DNA of 64,000 nucleotides from Magnolia sinica (Eukaryota > Streptophyta > Magnoliopsida > Magnoliales > Magnoliaceae), in the NCBI RefSeq assembly GCF_029962835.1, contig NC_080586.1, forward strand, positions 65,294,001 to 65,358,000. The letters run 5' to 3'. The number at the start of each line of letters is the position of its first letter. Within the stretch, counting starts at the first letter, position 1. This document shows, piece by piece, positions 36,190-46,317 of this stretch. The notes beneath the pieces were generated by a model. It was not told where the DNA came from. It was given only the letters and a program-made list of their open reading frames with translations, and made no database searches. A program made the position numbers and the translations under genes.

Positions 36190-38491
36190 AAAGGATACAT
36201 CCACCGATATCTGACAGGTCCACAAAGTTGTGCTTCCTCTGCTAAGTGCACCACTAGGTGTGTCATAGGAACAAAAAAAGATGGGGGGAAATATTTTTCA
36301 AATACACAATGTTTTCACTATTTTTTTTTTTCATATTTTGAAGCTCTTCACGATTAATAACTTTTGAACATATGACGTTGAAGAATCTTGACATTTCACA
36401 AATGGCAGTGTGCAATGTCTTCTTCTTTCCTAAAAACGAGTGCATCAACAAAACTGGTAGCAATTGCTGCATCACAATGTGATAATCATGTGACTTGAGG
36501 GCCTTTAGCTGACAATCCTCTAAATTGACACGATGCGTCCAGTTTCCACAATATCCTCTTGGGACTTTCAAATTGCTCAGTGTCAGACAAAACATGTTTC
36601 TTTCAGATGTGGACAACGTGAAAGGAGCTTTGGGTAAGAATAACCTACCGTTTCTTTCTTCAGGCCACATAGACTTTCTTATCTTCATAGCCTGAAGATC
36701 CTGACGGGCTTGTAAACCATCCTTAGTCTTATCTTTTGTATCCATGATTGTTGCAATGAGGTTCTCGGTGACATTTTTCTCAACATGCATCACATCCAGA
36801 TTGTGACGAATGGGCAAATGCTCTCAGTATGGCAAGTCAAAAAGGATTGATCTCTTTGTCTAGGCAGTAATGTTGTTCGAGTCATTCTTAGACTTTTTCT
36901 TAGTCTTTCTCACTTGCTTTCCGAAAACGGTTTCAATATTATTCATTTTACGTAGTACATCTGAACCTTTCATACGCTTCGGAGCCTTTCTTTTTTCCTC
37001 TTTCCCATTGAATCTGGTTCTATCAGTCCTAAAGTCATGACTTGATGGCAGGAATCTTCTATGTCCCATATATGCAAACTTCTTTCCATGTTCAAGCCAA
37101 ACCGATTCTGTCTCCTCACTACAAATAGGGCATGCGTACTTTCCTCCTGTCCTACAACCAGAAAGATGTCCATATGCTGGAAAATCATGTATTGCCCATA
37201 GTAAAATTGCCCTCATTGTGAACATATTCTTACTATGCGAGTCATATGTCACAGATCCTTCCCACAATTCAAGCAACTCTGCAATCAACGGTTGCAAGTA
37301 AACGTCAATGTCATGTCCTAGACCTTTTTTTCCAGGGATTAAAAGTGTTAACATGGTAAACTCCTTCCGCAGGCATAAATGAGGTGGGAGATTATACGTA
37401 ACAATCATAACAGGCCAGCAACTATATGAATTGCTCATATTCCCAAAAGGATTGAATCCATCCGTTGCAAGTCCTAAACGAACGTTACGTGGCTCCGCAG
37501 CAAAATCAGCATACTTTTCATCTACAATCTTCCACATAGACGAATCCACTGGATGACGCATGCAAATATCATCTTGAGCCGACTTTGAATGCCATATCAT
37601 ATTCTCTGCAATCTCTGGTATAGTGTAGAGTCTTTTTAACCTCAGTGTTAATGGGAAGTACCTTAGCACCTTACGAGGTACATGTGGGGCAGTTGACCTT
37701 ACAACACTATTAAATTTTCATCTGCTTTCTCCACATTTTGGACAACACTGCTTATCAACATGGTCCTTCCAGTACAAAATACAATCGTTAGGGCATGCAT
37801 GTATTGTCTCATAGTTCATACCCAATGAACTGATCAGCCTCTTTGCATTATAAGTACTATCTGGCAAAGAGTTCTCGTTGGGCAAAATTTTCTTGAGCAA
37901 GTTTAACAACTCTGTAAAGCTATTGTCTGACCAACGAAACCTAGCCTTCATACTCAGCAACTCCACTGTCACAGACAACTTTGTATGCTCCGGTTTACAC
38001 GATGGATATAGGGGTTGTTTTGCATCCTCCATTAACTTCCTATACCGAGCCTCATCGCCTAATTCATCATGAGCTTTAATATCATCTCCATTATTAACCT
38101 CATCCATACATGCATCTAACTCAATGGGTTGAAAACGACCGAAAGCATCATTCACCAAATCGACCATTCTGGGCAATACATCTTCATTACGATTATCGAC
38201 AAATGTACTCGCACCTGTTTCAAGACATTGTTCCCCATGGAGAAACCACGTCGTGTACGTTTGATCTATGCCATTAAAAACCAAGTGTTCGGAAATGGTT
38301 TCTAATATCATCTTCCCACGTATATTACAACACTTGGCACAAGGACAGCTATGCCAGTCTTCCCCATTTGAATTTTGTTTCACGTACTTTAGAAATGTTA
38401 CAATACCTTCCATGTATTCAACAGTTAACCTTCCTGCCCGCATCCAGTTCTTGCATGGTGTCATCGAAGCCATCTCTGGTAACGTATACAT
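36190..38491 (-). pseudogene. TNP2-type CACTA transposase, three in-frame stops and a frameshift
   Basis: One frame runs from 38491 to 36263 if three stops are read through: TGA at 37718-37720, TAG at 36860-36862 and TGA at 36824-36826. The order follows the family: an N-terminal transposase-associated part with 'NWMRAGRLTVEYMEGIVTFL' and 'CPCAKCCN', a cysteine motif 'CCPKCGESR' before the first stop, then the TNP2 core with 'RYFPLTLRLKRLY', 'NVRLGLATDGFNPFGNMS', 'SCWPVMIVTYNLPPHLC', 'LLWAIHDFPAYGHLSG' and 'KYACPICSEET', then 'HNLDVMHVEKNV'. At the 3' side an indel in an A-run near 36320-36332 shifts frame. The expected continuation 'FPPSFFVPMTHLVV' through 'YRWMYPFER' is in another frame down to 36190, followed by a GT. 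It cannot make a full-length transposase. Confidence 0.9.
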
Positions 38492-38978
38492 GATGTGTTT
38501 AAGTTAGATTACGAATGAGTATGTCTATCTAACTGACTAAATCAGTTGCCCATCCAAGACCAAATAGATTGTAACGCTTTCATTTTCAAATTTAAATGCC
38601 TACACCGAAATTTCGGCAGCATCTCCCCATATCTCTCCAGATATATTGATCTTGTATTTGATTCCCACGTCAGGTATCAACACAAAGTGAGGATATTTGA
38701 CAATGGAAATAAATGCAAGAAACATATCCAGAGAGAAAGAGAGATGATGCATAGAAAAGGCAAGTGCATTTGAATTGCTAAAATGAAAGCATTACATTCT
38801 ATCCGGCATTGAACTGTCCAAACAGGGACAATTTAAGGATTTTTATGCACCAAGGAGCACACTGTATCTATGCCTAGCCATATAAAAACCCTTAAATGGG
38901 TAACTGATTGTCTTAATCTATATACAATCACATCAAAATTTGTAATCTAAATGAGCATAATTCAAAAGAAGTGGTAAC

Positions 38979-39028
38979 CTGAGTTGTTTTCCTACAACCA
39001 GTCTCACCAGATACCAGCACCACCTGTT
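38979..39028 (-). pseudogene. Captured helicase P-loop exon fragment
   Basis: The minus strand reads QVVLVSGETGCRKTTQ between an acceptor-like AG and the donor gttacc. This is the motif I (Walker A) exon of DExH/DEAH-box RNA helicases, which normally reads SGETGCGKTTQ. Here the Gly before Lys-Thr is Arg, which would spoil nucleotide binding. No other helicase motif (DEAH, SAT, QRxGRAGR) is visible within several kilobases. It lies inside the CACTA element, 490 bp upstream of the transposase start, so it is best read as a host gene scrap picked up by the transposon. Confidence 0.65.
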
Positions 39029-42000
39029 CTCCATATATAAACAGATAAACAAAACTCAGAGCATGACATTGAATAACATTGAATCCTGATTTCACCAGTA
39101 GTGACAAAAAGAAAATGCTCAATACAAGTGTAACAGGTTTATCCTCCTTTCTTTTTATTAAGCATGGTGATGGGGATATTATTTTCTAACAGATGGGTGT
39201 AATCTAGTTAGTCCCATACATGAAAGTAGACATGACCAAAATCTGAAAATCCGAATCAATCTAACAAAAACCAACAAAATCCAAAACCCAAAATAAGATT
39301 CAAAACAAACCAAAATGGATGCCTAAACTGCAAAAACTACACAAGAAGCATCTACATGCATCTACCGACCAGTTACCACCTGTAGTTTCTCCAACAATGC
39401 ATGACATCGATAAACTTCTGCTTTTGATTTTTCTATATAGCATAAATTAGAAAAGATTCAAGTGACTAAAATTTTTCTATGGATGGTAACTGGCCAAGAA
39501 AAGCTAATCACATTATATATAGTAAAAATTAGAAAAGATTCGAGTGACTAAAATTTTCTTATGGATGGTAACTGTCCAAGAACAGTTTAGCCATTTGTTC
39601 CAAATGACATGGATTGACGACTCATCTGAGTCCGCCCATCACCATGTGCGTCACAATGCAGTCCCAGCAGGAGTCAAAAGGTGAAGTCATAGTCTTGGTT
39701 GTCAAGATTTTCCACATGCAACACGTGCATTTGTAAATAAATATGTGGACATTTCTTTTAGTTGAGTGATTCCTGAGCTTTGGATTATGTGGTACAGCTG
39801 TGCAATGATTCACAGTGTGGAGATAGTTACCGGTACATCTCCAACATCCCCAGCTACTGCTTCTAGGTGAGTTTTCTGCACAGTTCTGTTAGATTGACTG
39901 TCCCCTTACAGTGGATGTATGATTGCAAATAGGAATTACACAGTCCTGCTTATGAGCAAACGTACGGTTCGATAACGCAGATTCCCAGTATCTGAGCCCA
40001 TGTTGTGATGATCTAAACTGTTGATCTGATTATGGCCTTTACCATGGATTGGTGATCCTTAGAAATCTAATGAGTTGGATGATCCTGACCCTTCATCAAT
40101 GGCCAAAATAGATGGTTAGGCCACACACACACACACATATATATTTCAAAATAGATGGCCGAAATATCTGATTATGGCCTTCTGTTTTCTGTTCATTTGC
40201 TGATTGTAAAATGGCCGTAGAGTTCTATGCTATAGATTGAAGGAGGAGAGTGAATGCAAATGACTTTGGCTTCTAAGATATTCTATTAATTTCTCAGTCC
40301 CTCTAGTTAGGTGGGCGCCGGCTGGTCTTTCTGCCGGATCCCCCAAAAAACTGTACATTCGGGTCTCCCTGCATGTGGCTCACACCATTCGAAGTGGGCC
40401 GGCCCAGCATTCGTTCGCAAATCCTATAGTGAAATTGAGACAATGCAGAAGAAAATTTTGAAATAGTGATTTGTGCTAATTACTCTTCTTCTTCTTCTTC
40501 TTTTTGGCACTCTTAATTGGTTAGGTTATTTTTTAACACCGCACAACTGCCCATTTGGATGTACCCAAAATCACCATTCAATTGGATATCCATTGTGAAA
40601 ATGGGTTTATATCTGTTTAACTGACCATTTGTGGCAGGCTATTCTTTCCAGAAACCACATCCTAAGAAGGTGCATTTCCACCACCCATTTGGATAACTTG
40701 ATGTTTAACAGGCTGCTAAATTGGGTGGGGTGCATCTCATCTGCACCAAAATGTAGAAACTCGCAAACATACTTTTGGAAACATTTCGGTTTGGAAAACC
40801 AAAGTGCTCTGAACTTCTATTGCTAGAAAAAAGGAATTACAAAGATTAAATCCTTTATTTAGCAGGTTCTTTGTCACACAAATACAAGCAAAACTTACTT
40901 CAATCAACTTCTAGATCCATAGTGGGCTTGTACGTTCGACTCTCTTAAGCTCTAAAAGAAATTGCAATGAAGGAAACAATTTGGATTTTCTTGCAAGTGT
41001 GTCACAGACAGTATGCTGTGTCATGGGCTGATATGGATGGATGGACTTGGAACTGTGTTGCAGTGGAGTAATGGTTTCTGATGATTTCCAGTTGGAGGGC
41101 ATAGAGATCATATTTGCAATTCACCATCTTTTTAAGTGGCAGTTGTAACTGTTTGTCAAGGAACGTGTGTCGTAGAGAACCTGTCGTGGGGGTTGTGAAT
41201 GTTGCTAGTGACACACCTTGCGTGGCATGGTATGTGTCTCAAGCTTTGTTCCATCTCCAACAATTGTTGGAGAGCATGCTTTCAGCTTCTTTTTCCTTCT
41301 TCTAGCTGTGCACTTACCATGTAGACATGCTTGGTGTGTACTTATTGAACCTATAGATCAACCTCAGGTGCTGTGGAATATGGAATGAAGAGTTGATTTG
41401 GGGTGATCCAAACACTTGGAACAGCCTAAACTATTGATCAGAAATCATGGCCATCTCCATATGTGGTTGCTATGTAAGATCACGTAGCAGCCAAGGCAGG
41501 ATCAGCTGGTCCGTTTTCAGCATCTATCATGGTCATGTAGCAGTGGAGGCAGGCACACGGCTCAAGCAGTAAAACACTACAAGTACTCCTGTTCAAAGGC
41601 CCTGGACGATGGTTCCTTGTCTCCCTCACTTGGGTTGATGCTGCTTTTCTACGTCTACGGTCGGGCAGTAGCTATTTGGAGTTTTTTTCATATAAAATTT
41701 CATTACTTTTCCAAAAAAAAAAAAAAAAAAGGACAACTGAAAATAGAACTACAGTAAGAACCTACGTTCAACTGAAAGAAATACTACAGCTGGAGGCTAG
41801 GATTTTCCAATTTAGGAATATTTGGGGCATGCTCTTTCCATGGCTGGACAGAAAAGACCAATGATCTGAATTACTGAACCATGGGCTCCACTCGTCAGAA
41901 CTAAAAACCTGAGTGTACTGCAACAAGCATCACCTCAAGGACTATTATTCCTGTTCTTACTAACATGCCCGTATCTGCTGTTTGTTGCTTGAGGTGATGC

Positions 42001-42177
42001 AACAAGCATCACCCAGCTGATCCAGCAAAAATACCACAGAGCAGTGGGACAAACAGCACTGTGACAGCTTCTCAACAGGAAGGAACTGTATCCAAGCTAC
42101 ATAGAAAATCAGCTACCAAGAATAATAATACCAATAGTGCTTCATACTTGGGATCTTAAATCAATGGATCTGAAAAT
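39029..42177. other. CACTA interior, no identified gene
   Basis: The sequence is less AT-rich than the rest of the element and is probably acquired host DNA. The short frames at 40911-41305 show no domain. A direct repeat of about 60 bp ('gaaaagattc..agtgactaaaattt' then 'tatggatggtaactg') occurs near 39445-39492 and 39529-39575. A (AC)n(AT)n microsatellite lies near 40122-40143. A 13-bp inverted repeat gcatcacctcaag lies at 41927-41939 and 41988-42000. A long A run lies near 41712-41730. Confidence 0.45.
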
Positions 42178-42197
42178 GGTACCTTAGCGTACTGAGT

Positions 42198-42242
<45 letters not shown>

Positions 42243-42412
42243 ATTACCTGTGTTGGTGAAGAGATTGACAGGAAGAAAGAGGTGGGAGAGATGTCTGCGG
42301 CCGGCGCTGGGAGAGGAACAGACGGAGTGAATGAGAGGGAGAGAGAACAGAGGCCTCGTTTTTAAGCAGATTGCGTACTGAGTAACTCGGTACCTTAGCG
42401 TACTGAGTAAAC
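42178..42412 (-). repeat. 24-bp direct repeat flanking an exon-like segment
   Basis: The words ggtaccttagcg and tactgagtaaac, adjoining, form an identical 24-bp sequence at 42178-42201 and 42389-42412. Between them lie a (GA)20 run (42202-42241) and a segment that on the minus strand looks like a 5' leader exon: CT-rich, moderately GC-rich, ending 'caacacag' before gtaatg at 42248. The right-hand copy belongs to the end of the adjoining family D MITE. The segment may be an insertion or a leader exon of a captured gene. Confidence 0.6.
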
Positions 42413-42895
42413 CATGTGGGGTCCACCGTTATTTAATTATTGTCCACTCCGTTAATACATTTTAACAGATAATTTTAAGTCTTGATACCAAAATGGAAGA
42501 ATATCTAAACCTCAAGTGGACCACACCACGGGAAACAGTTTTTTTGAACCTCTATCATTGAAAAATTAATGGAGGTCACAGAAGTTTTGGATCAAGCTGA
42601 TGTTTGTTTTTTCTCTTCATCTACGTATTTGTGATCTTAAGAACAGGTTGGATGACAAATAAACATCACTGTGGGTCCTAGGAAGTTTTCAACAGTGTAA
42701 ATCATTATTCCACACTATTTCCTGCGGTATGGTACTCTAGATCTTTGGATTTACTTAACATTTTGGATCAACCCCTAAAATTAGTGGGAAAAAAGGATGG
42801 ACGGTGTGGATAAACCACATACATTCACAGTGGGCCCGACTGAGTTTACTCAGTACGATAAAAGCGTACTTAGTAGCTCAGTACGCAATCTGATT
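42365..42895. mobile_element. Family D MITE inside the CACTA element
   Basis: The left arm 'agcagattgcgtactgagta' and the inverted right arm 'atcagattgcgtactgagct' match. Both then carry a second 'gcgtact(g)agtaaac'-like block and a GTGGG(G/C)CC core. The interior is the shared plan ('gatcaagctgatgtttgt', 'gatgacaaataaacatcac'). It is nested in the CACTA element and therefore either inserted after it or was carried in with captured DNA. Confidence 0.75.
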
Positions 42896-42906
42896 TCCTT
42901 GTTTCA

Positions 42907-43430
42907 GGGGAAACGGATTGGCTACACGGGGCTGGTGGTCGGTACTCTGTGGGCCCCACCATGATGTACGTGTTTCATCCATTCCGTTCATCCATTTTTA
43001 CAGATCAATTTATGGCTTTATACAAAAAAATTGATTGGGATATAAATCTTAGGTGGGCCACATCACAGGAAAAAAATAATGAAAGGATATTCACCATTAA
43101 AATCCTCCTAAGGCCCACTATATTGTTTATTTGAAATCCAATATGCTGATTTGGTCATAAAGACCCAGATGAATGGAAAAAATAAATATCGGCTTGATCC
43201 AAAACTTTTATCCCCCCAAAACGTTTTTAATGGTCAAAATTCATTCAAAACTGTTTCCTGTAATGTGGTCCACTTGAGATTGAGATATAATTTATTTTTT
43301 TACTTACATCATAAAATGATATATAAAAATAGATGGACGGCTTGGATGACACACATACATCATGGTGGGCCCCACAGAGCACCAACCACCAGCCAATGGC
43401 TGGTGTCAGGGGGAGTAGCCAATCCGTTTT
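42907..43430. mobile_element. Family A MITE inside the CACTA element
   Basis: Starts ggggaaacggattggctac and ends with gggggagtagccaatccg inverted. Inner arms are ggctggtggtcggtactctg and its mirror, with GTGGGCCCCACC cores. It is a near full-length copy of the family seen at 14326, 21490 and 25593. It is non-coding; the frames across it are translations of the repeat. Confidence 0.8.
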
Positions 43431-43435
43431 TTCCC

Positions 43436-43786
43436 TTCATCAGGGGGAGTAGCCAATCCTTTTGGGGGCCATAAAAGTTTTGGATAAAGCTGATCTTTGT
43501 TTTTTCCCTTCATCAGGGCCTGTATGATCTAATCAACAAATTGGATGTCAAATAAACAGTACTGTGGCCCTTAAGAGGATTTTAATGGTGGATATCCAAT
43601 CAATATTGTTTTCCTATGATGTGGTCCACCTTAGGTTTATATCCCTATCATTTTTTTTATCAAGCCCTAAAATGATCGGTAAAAATGGATGAACATAATG
43701 GATGAAATACATACATCATGGTGGGGCCCACATAGCACATAATACTAGCCAACGGGTGGGTGGCAAGGGAGTAGCCAATCCGTTCC
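43436..43786. mobile_element. Deleted family A MITE copy
   Basis: It begins with a second 'cagggggagtagccaatcc' terminus and ends with 'gggagtagccaatccgttcc', so both outer ends are of the right-hand type. The left half of the element is missing. It probably arose by deletion, or by recombination with the neighbouring copy at 42907-43430. Confidence 0.65.
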
Positions 43787-44600
43787 CATCCATGCTGGTA
43801 TTTGTGGTGTGGTCCATTTAATCTTTGGAAATGATTCATTTTTGGAATAATTCTCTGAAAAATGGATGAACGGTGTGGGTTGATCCCAAATTTTCGGTAA
43901 ATCCAAAGCTCAAGTGGACCATGCCACACGAAACAATGTGGAATAATGATTTCCACCATTGATACCTTCCTTTGGCCCACAGTAACGTTAACGTTAATTT
44001 ATTTGCCATCCAACCTATTCATAATATCAAATATATATGAATGAAGAGAAAACACAAACATCAGCCTGATCCAAAACTTCTATGGCCTCCAAGAATTTTT
44101 CAATGGTAGAGGTTCAATCACACTATTTCCTGTGGTGTGGTCCACTTGAGCTTTGGATATGCTTCCTTTTTGGACCTCAAATTATTTGCTAACATGGATA
44201 AACGAAATGGATTAAATAAATAAATAACGGTGGACCCCACAAAGTTTACTTTGGTAAAGGTAATGACTAACTCACCTAAATGTAGAGGGGTTTCCTTAAA
44301 ACATTCATAATCATATATTAGGCTTGCCTTAATGTGATTCACATATCCAACCCACTCATTATGTGTGTCCCACTTGGATGAGGGGTCAGACCAAGTTTTA
44401 GCAGCATCCAAAACTCATGTGGGCCCCACCAAGTGCTTTTATATTTTTTATGATGTCTTGACTTGGTTTTAGATGGTATGGTCCACCTGAGTTTCGTTTA
44501 CGGATGATTTTGAGATATCTCATAACCTAAAGGGGACACATTAAATGCACGGTGTTGATGTTCGACACACATCATGATGGGCCCCACAAAACTTATCTAC
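43787..44600. repeat. MITE remnants in the CACTA interior
   Basis: Several consensus blocks of the window's miniature elements occur out of order: 'gtggtgtggtcca', 'aagctcaagtggaccatgcc', 'atcagcctgatccaaaact' and 'gtgggccccacc' near 44419. Complete ends cannot be paired. Confidence 0.5.
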
Positions 44601-44869
44601 ATCAATTCGTAGGTTCTCACAAGGTCAATAAATTGGGTCACAATTTTGACAATAACATTTAGCCCATTTTATATGTATAGTCCATTCACTCTATTTTATT
44701 GATCAATATCCTCAATTTGACTAGTTACTCGCCTCAATCAGGCTAGCGACATGTGAGAAAGGTATTGGGATTACAAGATTGATCAACAATTTGAGTGAAA
44801 TTTGATTTAAACATATGAAGTTATTTACTCTTCAATCTGGACTAATTCGATTGTCCAAAAATGGTTAAA

Positions 44870-45990
44870 TGTTCAATTAGTGGATGTGCCTAATAATTTA
44901 TTAAAAAATATTTTTTTTCATAGATAAATATCAATTTCCATTCAAAAATTACATTTTTTCAAAATTTATATTTTTTTACTCTTAATTTTTCTTTGAAAAC
45001 TTTTAACAAAATATCATTTTTATTATAAAATATTTCAAAAAAAATTTTAAAATACAAATTCTGAATTTTTATTTTCAAATCTCTAAAATTTTCACAAATT
45101 TTAATTTTTTTTCCCAAAAATTCCAAAATAACGATTTTTTTCTTCAAAAGCATCATGTTGTTTTCAACTTTTCAAAAAAATTTTAAAAATTATATATATA
45201 TATATTTCAAAATCTTATTGTTTTTATAAATAACTTTTTCTTTTAATTTCGAATTTTGAACATTTTCAATTATTTTTCAAAATCACAAAATTTTTCAACT
45301 TATTTATTTTTCGTTTCAAAATGTTTGTTTTTTGATAAAGTATCGATTTTTTAATATCGTTTTATTTTAAAATTTTTCAATTCTTTTTCACTTCTCCATT
45401 TTTTTAAAAGCATTTTATTCGAAATTGTCAATTTTAATTGAACTTCACAAATTTTTTTTTTTTTTTCAAATTTCAAACTCTCATTTTCTTTTTTAAAATA
45501 TTTTCATTTTTCAACATTGAAAATTTTCACATTTTTTAAAATATTTTTAATTTTCTTTTTCAGGATATTATTTTTTCTCAAAATCAAATGCTATTTTTTT
45601 TTTCAAATTTATCAACTTTATTAAATATTCTTTTTTGTTCCCACAATAGATTTTTATTAAATCACGATTTTTATTTTTTCAAAATCTAATTTTTTTCTCA
45701 AACATTGTTAAATTTTTTAAACTTCTCAATATTCTTTTTCATGTGATATTACAAATCATTTAAATATTAGTTTTAAATTAAAAAATAAAAATAAAAATTC
45801 CACTCATTTGATATAAAAATAAATAAATTTTCTTTTTGCATTCAATCAATTGTTAAAAAATAATCTTAGATACAAATATATACAATTAAACCACTGAAAT
45901 TATTTTAAAAAACAATTATTAGACTACAAAAAAACTTAATTTTCCACCATATTCTAAAGAAAATGAAAAAAAATTAGTGTAGGCAAATGA
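44870..45990. repeat. Extremely AT-rich low-complexity tract
   Basis: About 1.1 kb dominated by tttttcaaaatt-type words with hardly any G. It includes a (TA)n run near 45192-45204. It lies between the MITE cluster and the right subterminal repeats of the CACTA element. It has no coding capacity and could act as a matrix-attachment-like or spacer region, which is inference. Confidence 0.7.
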
Positions 45991-45994
45991 CCTT

Positions 45995-46317
45995 TTACGA
46001 CAGACCTGATCCGTCGCAAAATCAACTGAAAAGCCCGCCATTTGCTAATTTCGGCGGGAATTTGCAATTGTTCGTTTTCCGTCGCCAAATCAAAATTTGC
46101 GACGGATTTCATCCGTCGTAAATCGGATTTTAGCGACGGAGTTTGGTCCGTCGCTAAATTTCGCGACGTTTGGCCTACGGATATTCGAGAAAGATGAGCT
46201 TAGCGACGGACTTTTTTCGTTTGCGACGGATTAAATCCGTCGTTAAACCAAGAGATTTTTGCGACGGGCAAAGTCCGTCGCAAAAATGCGTCGCAAAATG
46301 GCCATTTTGGCGTAGTG
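45995..46317. repeat. Right terminal and subterminal repeats of the CACTA element
   Basis: About six CGACGGA/TCCGTCG palindromes (near 46000, 46099, 46134, 46203, 46226 and 46262) precede the terminal repeat, whose inverted form begins CACTACGCCAAAATGG. The array is shorter than the left one, as is usual for CACTA ends. Confidence 0.85.

Larger units (their letters stand above)
33084..46317 (-). mobile_element. CACTA (En/Spm) transposon, 13,234 bp, intact ends
   Basis: The left end begins CACTACGCCAAAAT and the inverted right end begins with the same 14 bases. Identity continues to 29 bases with two mismatches (positions 15 and 20). The triplet TCT occurs on both flanks (33081-33083 and 46318-46320), the 3-bp target duplication expected for CACTA elements. 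Both ends carry subterminal arrays of CGACGGA palindromes. The minus strand carries a TNP2-type transposase pseudogene. The element is oriented so that transcription would start near 46 kb. It interrupts the antisense ORF of a gypsy element and itself contains MITEs and gene fragments. Only one transposase gene is evident; I could not find a convincing TNPA-like partner. Confidence 0.93.

Noticed and set aside
42949..43474. Plus-strand open frames in the MITE cluster, with recurring protein words like GPTMM and HPF.
   Set aside because: The same words appear in frames from other MITE copies on both strands. They are translations of the GGGCCCACCATGATG consensus, not conserved proteins.
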